Assembly: GCA_039584685.1 (NCBI GenBank)
Contig: JBDGXI010000028.1
Location: forward strand, 1 to 26,966
Reading direction: 5' to 3'
From: Benthicola sp039584685
GTDB lineage: Bacteria > Gemmatimonadota > Gemmatimonadetes > Palauibacterales > Palauibacteraceae
Length of the DNA: 26,966 nt
Below, one piece after another: positions 14,825-22,187 of the stretch. The notes under the pieces are model-generated. The model ran no database searches and was not told the origin of the DNA. It saw nothing but the letters and a program-made list of their open reading frames with translations. Each line of letters opens with the position of its first letter. The stretch's first letter is position 1. The translations under genes were made by a program, and so were the position numbers.

Positions 14825-16607
14825 CGGCCGCGCCGACCTCCAGTTCCAGAAGCTGGCCTCGATACAACCGGGCGTACAGCCCGCCCTCCGCGACCAGGTC
14901 GGCGTGCGTGCCCTGCTCCAGGATCCGGCCGTCGTCGATCACCAGCACCCGGTCGGCGCGCTGCACCGTATTGAGCCGGTGCGCGATGATGATGGTGGTC
15001 CGGCCTTCCATCACCGTCTCCAGGGCCTGCTCGACGAGCCCCTCGCTCTCGGCGTCGAGGCTGCTGGTGGCCTCGTCCAGGATGAGTATCTCGGGCTCCT
15101 TGAGGAAGATGCGGGCGATGGCTATGCGCTGGCGCTGTCCGCCCGACAGCCGGATGCCCCGCTCACCGACCATGGTTTCGTATCCGGCCGCGAGACCCTG
15201 GATGAACTCGTGTGCGTGCGCGAAGCGGGCGGCCTTGATGACTTCCTCGGATGCTGCTTCGGGCCTTCCGTACGCGATGTTCTCGTATATCGTATCAGCG
15301 AAAAGCAGAGGCTCCTGGGGCACGATCCCCACCGCCGTCCGCAGCTCGATGAGAGGGATGCGCCGCAGGTCGGTGCCCCGCAGAGAGATCACACCCTGCG
15401 TCGGATCCCAGAAGCGCGGGACCAGGGCCGCCAGTGTGGACTTGCCGGCACCGCTCGGCCCGACCAGCGCCACGATCTCACCCGGCCTGATCTCGAGATC
15501 GAGGCTGCGGAGCACCCACGGCTCGTCCGGCCCGTAGCGGAACCAGACGTCGCTGAACACCAGCCCGCCCGGATTGCTCGCGGGCGGGAGGGCCTCGGAG
15601 TGGCGCGGCTCCTTGATGGCCGGCTCCCTCCGGAGAAGGTCGAACACCCGTTTGGCCGCCCCCATCGCCTCCTGGTACCCGCTGTACAGGGAGGCCAGCG
15701 CGGTGATCGCGGCGGCCACGGAGACGGCGTAGAGAAGAAACGACACGAGCTCGCCGGCGGTGATCTGGCCCTCGAGAACCAGCAGGCCTCCCTTCCACAG
15801 CACCACCACGATCCCGCCGAACGCGATAAACGTGATCATGCCGAAGAAGACCCCGCGGACCAGGGCTCTCTGGATGGCCGTCTTCAGCGCCCGCGCGATC
15901 CGGCTCGCGTAGCGCTCTTCTTCCCATCCCTCGCGCGTGAAGCTCTGGACGATGGGAATCTGCGTGAAGGCCTCCTCGGCCACCGCGTTCGACTCCGCCA
16001 GCTCGTCCTGCACGCGAGTGCTCTTCGCTCGCAAGACGCTCCCAAAGGCATAGGCGCTGAGCACGACGATGGGAGCCACGGTGATCGTGGTCACCATCAG
16101 GTCGGTGTGCAGGATCGCCAGAAGCGTGAGGGCACCGACCAGGTACAGGATCTGACGCAGAAACTCCGCGAGCTGATGGCTGAGCACGACCTGGAGCGTG
16201 GAACAGTCCGAAGCGAGCCGACTGGTGAGCTCGCCGGAGCTGCGCTCGGCGTAGAAGCCGGGAGAAAGCGTGAGCAGGTGCGCGAACAGCTCCGTCCGGA
16301 GGCCGGCCACGACCCTCTCCGCGGTGGCGCTCAGGAGGAACACCTGCACGAAGTTGAATACGGCCTGCGCAGCGAACACCGCGAGCAGGAGGACGGCGAT
16401 GGAGTTGAGCGCCGAGGGGTCGCGGCTCTCGAAAGCCGCGTCCATCAGGTGGCGCACGATCAGCGGAAAGGCGAGTCCGATCGCGGCGCTGACCACCAGG
16501 GAAACGGCGGCTACGGACAGTGCGGTGCGGTGCGGCCTGAGCCGCGGCAGCAACTGCCGGGCCGCGAAGATCGAAAAGTTGGACTGACCCTCTCGGGGCG
16601 TGATCAT
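14808..16607 (-). CDS. ABC exporter half-transporter (permease-ATPase fusion)
   Basis: A 599-residue type IV exporter of the MsbA/multidrug class that would work as a dimer. The N-terminal 320 residues carry six membrane helices (about 28-52, 67-92, 145-167, 170-190, 251-272, 285-307) with the coupling-helix patterns of this class. The ATPase domain has Walker A G-P-S-G-A-G-K-S-T at 383-391, Q-loop Gln431, signature L-S-G-G-Q at 487-491, Walker B I-L-I-L-D-E at 507-512 and switch His543. All catalytic residues are intact. Substrate could be a lipid, peptide or drug; the sequence does not tell. There is no evident ribosome site before ATG 16607, which lies near haem A synthase on a shared 175-base divergent region. 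The gene is convergent with, and overlaps, the TlpA-like gene. Confidence 0.95.
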   Translation of the reverse strand: MITPREGQSNFSIFAARQLLPRLRPHRTALSVAAVSLVVSAAIGLAFPLIVRHLMDAAFESRDPSALNSIAVLLLAVFAAQAVFNFVQVFLLSATAERVVAGLRTELFAHLLTLSPGFYAERSSGELTSRLASDCSTLQVVLSHQLAEFLRQILYLVGALTLLAILHTDLMVTTITVAPIVVLSAYAFGSVLRAKSTRVQDELAESNAVAEEAFTQIPIVQSFTREGWEEERYASRIARALKTAIQRALVRGVFFGMITFIAFGGIVVVLWKGGLLVLEGQITAGELVSFLLYAVSVAAAITALASLYSGYQEAMGAAKRVFDLLRREPAIKEPRHSEALPPASNPGGLVFSDVWFRYGPDEPWVLRSLDLEIRPGEIVALVGPSGAGKSTLAALVPRFWDPTQGVISLRGTDLRRIPLIELRTAVGIVPQEPLLFADTIYENIAYGRPEAASEEVIKAARFAHAHEFIQGLAAGYETMVGERGIRLSGGQRQRIAIARIFLKEPEILILDEATSSLDAESEGLVEQALETVMEGRTTIIIAHRLNTVQRADRVLVIDDGRILEQGTHADLVAEGGLYARLYRGQLLELEVGAAVSSTD

Positions 16608-16782
16608 CTAGTGATTGGATTCCCGGTTTCGTCGTCGGTCCGTGACGTCTATCTTCCCGTCCATCGACGAGCGGAACCTACCGCTCGCCCGCCGGGCGCA
16701 CCATACGGGTCAGGGCACTATTCACGGCAATCCCGCTCCCGCGCCCGGTCTCGATCGAAGTTCTGCGGAAGAGAGGCGAATC

Positions 16783-17712
16783 GTGTCTGGTTCGAACCAC
16801 TTGCGGACCTGGAAACGGCTGGCGTGGACGGCTGTGGCGGCCACGTTCCTGCTCATCGCGTTCGGAGGGTTCGTCCGAATCAGCGAGAGCGGCATGGGGT
16901 GCGGAGACGACTGGCCGCTGTGCAACGGAGAGTTCGTTCCCGACCTGTCGTTCGCTACTTCCATCGAATTCGGGCACCGAATCATCGCGGCCGTGGTCGC
17001 GTTGCTGGTTCTGGCGCTGGCGGTCACCGCGCGGAAGTGGAGCAGCGCCGGAGATCCGCTGTGGGTGCCACTGCGGCGAGCGGCGGGCCTGGCCGTTGCA
17101 CTGGTCGTCGTCCAGATCGTGCTCGGCGCGATCACCGTGTGGCTCGAGCTGCCTCCGGCATCGGTGATCGTTCACCTGGGGACGGCGATGCTCCTGATGG
17201 CCCTCCTGATCTCTACTGCCCTGGCGGCCGGAGCGCACAGGGCCGGGCGGTCGGTGAAGTACTCGGACAGCGCTTCGGGAGCCACGTGGTGGACCGCCGC
17301 GTTCGGATTTTGCGTCGTCCTGGCCGGCGGGCTGGTGGCCAATCTCGACGCGGGGCATGCGTGCCAGGGGTTTCCGTCGTGCAACGGGAGCTGGATGCCC
17401 GCCGACAATCCGTTGATGCACATCCACTGGGGTCACCGTCTCGTTGCCTACGCTCTCTTCGTCTGGGTCCTGTTCCTTCCCGCCTTCGTGAAGAGACGCC
17501 GGGTCGGAGACGGGGGCGCGAGGCGGGCGTCGATCGTGGCTTCCGTCCTGGTGGTGTCGCAGCTGGTGCTGGCCGCGGGCATGGTATCGATGGCTCTGCC
17601 CGATTGGATGCGCGTGGCGCACGTGGCGCTGGGCGCGGCCGTGTTCGGATCCCTGGTCTGGCTGGCCTGGACGGTCGCCAGGCCAACCGAGGGCACGGTA
17701 CTGGAAGGCTGA
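16783..17712 (+). CDS. ctaA: Haem A synthase (CtaA/COX15 family)
   Basis: Converts haem O to haem A for aa3-type cytochrome oxidase, in the cytoplasmic membrane. The protein has about 309 residues and eight hydrophobic helices in two homologous halves. First half: G-G-F-V-R-I-S-E-S-G, the Cys pair Cys40 and Cys47 (C-G-D-D-W-P-L-C), and haem-ligand His65 in E-F-G-H-R-I; a second His follows in V-I-V-H-L-G-T-A. The second half repeats this with H-A-C-Q-G-F-P-S-C-N-G, I-H-W-G-H-R-L-V and V-A-H-V-A-L-G. All four expected His are present, and both halves keep a Cys pair. The frame is open upstream to 16615, but that translation is unlike the family, so I take GTG 16783, preceded by GAGAGG. No cytochrome oxidase or ctaB gene is in the window, so the gene stands alone here. 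Confidence 0.92.
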   Translation: MSGSNHLRTWKRLAWTAVAATFLLIAFGGFVRISESGMGCGDDWPLCNGEFVPDLSFATSIEFGHRIIAAVVALLVLALAVTARKWSSAGDPLWVPLRRAAGLAVALVVVQIVLGAITVWLELPPASVIVHLGTAMLLMALLISTALAAGAHRAGRSVKYSDSASGATWWTAAFGFCVVLAGGLVANLDAGHACQGFPSCNGSWMPADNPLMHIHWGHRLVAYALFVWVLFLPAFVKRRRVGDGGARRASIVASVLVVSQLVLAAGMVSMALPDWMRVAHVALGAAVFGSLVWLAWTVARPTEGTVLEG

Positions 17713-17722
17713 CCGGGGTAGT

Positions 17723-19012
17723 TCAGAGGACCTCGAGAAGGGCGATGTGCCCCAGGCCTCCCGCCGCACAGATGCTGACGATCCCCTTGCTACCCGATGG
17801 CATGCCGGCGAGCTCGACGGCGGTCTGCGACAGGATGCGGGCGCCGGTAGCCCCGAACGGGTGTCCGAGGGCGATGCTGCCGCCGTTCGGATTGACTCGG
17901 TCACGCGGAAACGGTCCGAGATCGACCTCCACTCCAGCCCGCTCGCGCACCCAGTCACCGTCCTCGAGGGCCGCGATCGTGCTCAGGACCTGGGCCGCGA
18001 ACGCCTCGTGGACCTCCCACAGGGCGATGCCGTCGTACCCGAGGCCGTGACGTGCCAGGAGGCGCGGGATCGCCAGCGCCGGAGCCATGAGAAGTCCTTC
18101 GGCGTCGATGTCCACGGCCGCCTGTTCCCAGTCCAGCAGCCGTACTCGCGGAGCTTCGTCCGGTAGCCGCCGGGCTCCCTCAGCGTCGGCCACCCACACG
18201 CTGGCCGCTCCGTCCGTCAGGGGGGACGAGTTGCCGGCCGTGAGCGTGCCGCCTTCCCGATCGAAGACGGGGTTGAGGCGAGCCAGCTTCTCCACCGTGG
18301 AGTCGGCGCGCGGAAGAGTGTCCGCATCGGTCGGGAACGTGCCTGGCGATACGAGAAGCCGCCGGAAGAGACCCTCGTCGGCCGCCCGGATCGCATGCCG
18401 GTGACTGGCTGCCGCGAACTCGTCCTGCTCCTCTCTTCCGATACCCCACTGGCGCGCCGTGACCTCGGCGTGCTGGCCCATCGAGAGCCCGGTGGTGCGC
18501 TCCTTGACCGCCGGTACGGCGAGGCGGATGTCTCTCATGCGCACGCGCCGCAGCTCGGACACGATCCCTCCCACGCCCTTCGCGGCGGCCGCCCCACGGA
18601 TCGCCCGGCTCAGCGTGCGATTCAGCCCGATCTGGGCGCTCGACATCGAGTCCACCCCGCCGCACAGGGCCAGGTGCGTGGATCCCGCCAGGATCTGCCC
18701 GGCCGCGTGGGTGGCCCCGGCGAGGCTGGTGCCACACTGCTGAATGACGGTGACCGCGGCCACGTGCGGATCGAGTCCGGCGTCGAGCCACACCTCCCGG
18801 CCCCAGTTGCTGAGATCCAGGGTCGGAATCACCGCCCCCCACACCACGAGGTCTACGTTCGCCGCGCCGCCGGGGCCGCGATGACCCACGACCGCCTGCT
18901 GCACCACGGGCACCGAGAGTTGCAGGGGGTCGAGCGAGCCGAGCTCGCGGTCCATCTTCGAGAATGGGCTGCGCGGGGCAGGGAAGACGAAGAGCTCGGA
19001 CGGGGCTGACAT
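17723..19012 (-). CDS. Thiolase (acetyl-CoA acyltransferase, FadI-like)
   Basis: A 429-residue thiolase of the last beta-oxidation step or of acetoacetyl-CoA synthesis. Catalytic residues are all visible: nucleophile Cys93 in Q-Q-C-G-T-S-L-A-G, H-E-A-F at 335-338 (FadI has His here where most thiolases have N-E-A-F), His384 in G-H-P-F-G-A-T-G-A-R, and Cys415 in S-I-C-A-A-G-G-L-G. The H-E-A-F and C-A-A-G-G-L-G variants favour the FadI / trifunctional-beta branch. No fadJ-like partner is adjacent. The ATG at 19012 lies nine bases after AAAGGA and is preferred; a GTG at 19030 would overlap that ribosome site. It is convergent with ctaA, with ten bases between the stops. Confidence 0.93.
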   Translation of the reverse strand: MSAPSELFVFPAPRSPFSKMDRELGSLDPLQLSVPVVQQAVVGHRGPGGAANVDLVVWGAVIPTLDLSNWGREVWLDAGLDPHVAAVTVIQQCGTSLAGATHAAGQILAGSTHLALCGGVDSMSSAQIGLNRTLSRAIRGAAAAKGVGGIVSELRRVRMRDIRLAVPAVKERTTGLSMGQHAEVTARQWGIGREEQDEFAAASHRHAIRAADEGLFRRLLVSPGTFPTDADTLPRADSTVEKLARLNPVFDREGGTLTAGNSSPLTDGAASVWVADAEGARRLPDEAPRVRLLDWEQAAVDIDAEGLLMAPALAIPRLLARHGLGYDGIALWEVHEAFAAQVLSTIAALEDGDWVRERAGVEVDLGPFPRDRVNPNGGSIALGHPFGATGARILSQTAVELAGMPSGSKGIVSICAAGGLGHIALLEVL

Positions 19013-19214
19013 CCCGAAGGTTCCTTTCACCGATCACCAGTTTGGCCGCGTCCAGCCGCCCGAGGGGGTGGGTGGCGCCGCAACCAATCCATCTGCAAGA
19101 TGAGTCGCGGCCTGGACGGGCGCCACGGGCGCGCTCGGCCGCCCCCGCGGGCCACCACGGTGCGTGGGGAATGCCAGACGTCTGGATCGTCCAAGAAATA
19201 ACCGTAGATCACAG

Positions 19215-19220
19215 TATCTA
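19215..19220 (+). promoter_or_regulatory. Weak -10 candidate just before gltX
   Basis: TATCTA lies 15-20 bases before the gltX ATG. There is no clear -35 box and no ribosome site between it and the start, so a transcript from here would have a leader of only a few bases. Very tentative. The rest of the 19013-19234 region shows nothing I can name. Confidence 0.25.
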
Positions 19221-19234
19221 AACCGAAACAGTCA

Positions 19235-20680
19235 ATGATGATACCGAGAGTACGCTTCGCGCCCAGTCCCACCGGTTATCTGCACGTGGGGGGGGCTCGT
19301 ACCGCCCTGTTCAACTATCTGTTCGCCCGTCACCACGGCGGGTCGTTTCTCCTGCGCATCGAAGACACCGATCGCGAGCGCTCGAGCGACGAGATGACGG
19401 ACCAGATCCTCGAGGCCATGGCGTGGCTCGGGCTCGAGGTGGACGAGCCTCCGGTGCACCAGGCTGACGGCCTCGAAAGGCATCGAGCCGACGTGGAATC
19501 GCTGCTCGAGTCCGGTGCGGCCTACCGGTGCTTCGCCTCGAAGGACGAGCTGGACGAGCTGCGGGCGAAGGCGCGAGAGGAAGTGGTGGCGTTCCGATAT
19601 CGCGCCTCTCCGTCGTACGACGCGGAGGAGGCCGAGCGCCGGGCCGCGGCTGGCGAGGCGCACGCCGTGTTTTTCGAGGTTCCCGACGGTGACATCGCCT
19701 TCGACGACGCAGTGCACGGGCCGACAACGGTGCGCGGCGACAGCCTGGATGACTTCGTGATTCTCAGGTCGGATGGGACGCCCGTGTACAACATGGCGGT
19801 CGTCTCCGACGACGTGGACATGGGCATCACTCACGTGATCCGGGGCGACGATCATCTGTCCAACACGCCGAAACAGATTCTCATCTATCGTGCGCTGGGG
19901 GCCAATCTACCGGTGTTTGCGCACGTGCCGATGATCCTCGGGCCGGACGGCAAGCGCCTGTCGAAGCGGCACGGGGCGGCGTCGGTGGAAGCGTACCGCG
20001 AAGAGGGCATACTTCCCGAGGCCCTGGTGAACTTCCTGGCCCTGCTCGGCTGGTCGCCGGGCGACGACCGTGAGCTCATGGAGCTTCCGGAGCTCGTCGA
20101 AGCGTTCACCGTGGATCGCATCCTGAAGAAGGCAGGCGTGTTCGACCCGAAGAAGCTGGAGTGGCTGAACGGGAAGTGCCTCGATGCGGCATCCGCGGAC
20201 CGGCTCGTGCCGCTGGTTCTCGAAGCGATGGACGACGACGGGCGGTCCGTGGCGGGCGCCGATCCGGAGCGATTCGAGACCGTAGTGAATCTGCAGAAGA
20301 CGCGGGCCCGGACGATCCCGGCGATCGCGGAGACCAGCCTCCGCTACCTGGTGGATCCGGTGCAGTACGACGGACCGGCCGTGCAGAAACACTGGCTCAA
20401 GGAAGCCGAGGCCACGCGGGAGATCCTGGCCGCCGAACGGAAGGTAATCGCGGGAGCGGATCCGTTCGACGCGGAGACGCTGGAAGCGGGACTGCGAGCG
20501 GTCGCGAAGAGCCGGGAGGTCGGCTTCGGCAAGGTGATCGGGCCGCTGCGGGTTGCTCTGCTGGGGGTGCAGGACAGCCCGGGCATCTTCGACGTGATCC
20601 TCCTGCTCGGCAGGGAGCGATCGATCCAGCGAATCGACGCCGCGCTGGCCGAGCTCGAGGGCCTGGCGGCGGACTCGTGA
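19235..20680 (+). CDS. gltX: Glutamyl-tRNA synthetase
   Basis: Charges tRNA-Glu with glutamate, in the cytoplasm. The 481-residue length fits the bacterial class I enzyme. The HIGH-type ATP site is P-S-P-T-G-Y-L-H-V-G-G at 10-20, and the KMSKS-type loop is K-R-L-S-K-R at 240-245. R-I-E-D-T-D (41-46) and V-I-R-G-D-D-H-L-S-N-T (201-211) are strong family signatures. The C-terminal helical anticodon-binding domain is present. The start is ATG-ATG (19235/19238); no ribosome site precedes it, unusual for an essential gene and perhaps a sign of a leaderless or very short-leader mRNA. Its stop overlaps the GTG of the tadA-like gene. Whether it also charges tRNA-Gln (non-discriminating) cannot be told. 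Confidence 0.97.
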   Translation: MMIPRVRFAPSPTGYLHVGGARTALFNYLFARHHGGSFLLRIEDTDRERSSDEMTDQILEAMAWLGLEVDEPPVHQADGLERHRADVESLLESGAAYRCFASKDELDELRAKAREEVVAFRYRASPSYDAEEAERRAAAGEAHAVFFEVPDGDIAFDDAVHGPTTVRGDSLDDFVILRSDGTPVYNMAVVSDDVDMGITHVIRGDDHLSNTPKQILIYRALGANLPVFAHVPMILGPDGKRLSKRHGAASVEAYREEGILPEALVNFLALLGWSPGDDRELMELPELVEAFTVDRILKKAGVFDPKKLEWLNGKCLDAASADRLVPLVLEAMDDDGRSVAGADPERFETVVNLQKTRARTIPAIAETSLRYLVDPVQYDGPAVQKHWLKEAEATREILAAERKVIAGADPFDAETLEAGLRAVAKSREVGFGKVIGPLRVALLGVQDSPGIFDVILLLGRERSIQRIDAALAELEGLAADS

Positions 20681-21129
20681 AGGACACCGACTCACGCTGG
20701 ATGGGGCGAGCCCTCGCCCTGGCCCGGGAGGCGGCCCAAAACGAAGAAGTCCCCGTGGGAGCGGTGGTCGTGGGGCCGGACGGGACGGCCTTCGAGGAGC
20801 GCAACCGCACCCGCGAGCTGGCGGATCCGACGGCACACGCCGAAGTCCTCGCCATCCGGCGTGCGGCGGCCTACCACGGGGACTGGCGCCTCACGGGACA
20901 CACCCTGTACGTGACGCTCGAGCCCTGCTCGATGTGTGCGGGCGCCGTCGTCCTGTCGCGCGTCGAGCGCCTGGTGTTCGGAGCACACGACCCGAAAGCG
21001 GGGATGTGCGGGTCGCTGGGCAATCTGGTTCAGGACGGGCGGTTGAATCACGAGGTGAAGCTGGTCTCCGGAGTCGGCTCGGAAGAAGCCTCGGCGCTTC
21101 TGAAGAACTTCTTCGCCGATCGGAGATGA
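20677..21129 (+). CDS. tadA: tRNA-specific adenosine deaminase (TadA)
   Basis: Deaminates A34 of tRNA-Arg(ACG) to inosine. The 150-residue length suits the family. The zinc and catalytic residues are His54 and Glu56 in T-A-H-A-E-V-L-A-I, and Cys84 and Cys87 in L-E-P-C-S-M-C-A-G-A. V-P-V-G-A-V-V-V (25-32), F-G-A-H-D-P-K-A-G and L-N-H-E-V are further TadA signatures. The start is GTG at 20677, whose last two bases overlap the gltX TGA stop (GTGA), so it is translationally coupled to gltX; the pairing of two tRNA-related enzymes is sensible. Guanine deaminase-type relatives share the fold, but the C-terminal L-N-H-E-V pattern favours TadA. Confidence 0.94.
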   Translation: MKDTDSRWMGRALALAREAAQNEEVPVGAVVVGPDGTAFEERNRTRELADPTAHAEVLAIRRAAAYHGDWRLTGHTLYVTLEPCSMCAGAVVLSRVERLVFGAHDPKAGMCGSLGNLVQDGRLNHEVKLVSGVGSEEASALLKNFFADRR

Positions 21130-21145
21130 CGGAGGGAGTCGAACG

Positions 21146-22105
21146 GTGATCGAATCCAAGGACAGGCTCGTTCTGGTGGCGGGAGAGCTGCACGATCTAT
21201 CCGGTCCCGAGCCGGAGTGGCCGGACGGCCGGGAGACACTGTTTCATCAGCCCGGGGCGCCGCTTCCGGCGCGGACCGACGTGGACGCGATCATTCCTCT
21301 CGTCTCGCAGCCCGTGGGCGAATCCGAGCTGGCCGGACTGCCGTCCCTGCGGGTGGTGGCCAACTACGGGGTCGGCTACGACAACGTAGATCTGACTGCG
21401 GCCGAGGCGCGCGGCATCATCGTGACTAACACGCCCGACGTGCTGACCGATGCCACGGCGGACCTCGCCATGGCGCTGCTGCTGGCGGCGGCGCGCCGTC
21501 TGCGGGAAGGCCTCGACCTGGCCCGAAGCGGCGAGTGGGACGGCTGGCACCCGACTCAACTGCTGGGCATGGGCCTACGGGGCAGGGTGCTCGGAATCCT
21601 CGGGGCCGGCCGCATAGGCGTGGCGGCGGCCCGCCGGGCCGCAGCGTTCGGGATGGAGATCGCTTACTGGAATAGCTCCGCGTCTCCGGCCATGGAATCG
21701 GAGGCCGGCGGGAGGCGAATCGAGTCGCTGGAGGCGCTGCTGGGGGTGGCCGACATCGTCAGCCTGCACCTGCCACTGACAGCTGAAACTCGCGGGGTCA
21801 TGGACGCGGGACGGCTTGCGGCCATGAAGCGGGCCTCGATCCTGGTGAACACGGCGCGCGGCGCGTTAGTCGACCAGGAGGCGCTCGCCGAGACCCTCCG
21901 TTCCGGCCACCTGGCGGCAGCGGGCCTGGACGTGTTCCAGAACGAGCCAGAGATCCCGGCCGGGCTCCGAGATCTGCCCAATTGCTTCGTGCTGCCGCAC
22001 ATCGGAAGCGCCACGCGGGACGCCCGACGGGCCATGTGGGACCTGGCGGCGGCGAACGTGAGGGCGGTGCTTTCGGGAGAGGAGCCGCCGACGCCGGTCG
22101 TCTAG
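21146..22105 (+). CDS. D-isomer-specific 2-hydroxyacid dehydrogenase
   Basis: A 319-residue NAD(P)-dependent oxidoreductase, probably of the glyoxylate/hydroxypyruvate reductase branch. The nucleotide fold shows G-A-G-R-I-G at 153-158. Catalytic Arg238 is in N-T-A-R-G-A-L-V-D, Glu267 in F-Q-N-E-P, and His285 in L-P-H-I-G-S-A-T. N-Y-G-V-G-Y-D-N-V-D and T-P-D-V-L-T-D-A-T-A-D-L-A are typical of GyaR-like enzymes. The GTG at 21146 has GGAGGGAG about seven bases upstream. It follows tadA by 16 bases and is likely in the same operon. Substrate is assigned from motif style; other 2-oxoacids are possible. Confidence 0.92.
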   Translation: MIESKDRLVLVAGELHDLSGPEPEWPDGRETLFHQPGAPLPARTDVDAIIPLVSQPVGESELAGLPSLRVVANYGVGYDNVDLTAAEARGIIVTNTPDVLTDATADLAMALLLAAARRLREGLDLARSGEWDGWHPTQLLGMGLRGRVLGILGAGRIGVAAARRAAAFGMEIAYWNSSASPAMESEAGGRRIESLEALLGVADIVSLHLPLTAETRGVMDAGRLAAMKRASILVNTARGALVDQEALAETLRSGHLAAAGLDVFQNEPEIPAGLRDLPNCFVLPHIGSATRDARRAMWDLAAANVRAVLSGEEPPTPVV

Positions 22106-22187
22106 CAGCCGCAAGCGCTGCCGTCGGCTTCCGTCCACCGTATGTTGCATGGGTCCTTCCCCGGATCATCCCCACGGAGAGGTCAAC

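Noticed and set aside
14685..18050. A very long plus-strand open frame of about 1120 codons
   Set aside because: It lies antisense to the ABC exporter and out of frame with haem A synthase. The translation is rich in Arg, Asp, His and Gly and matches no family; it is a product of high-GC codon bias.
22106..22187. Possible terminator or promoter after the hydroxyacid dehydrogenase gene
   Set aside because: A five-base AGCCG/CGGCT pairing and a TATGTT hexamer are visible, but the stem is too short and no -35 fits, so neither is supported.
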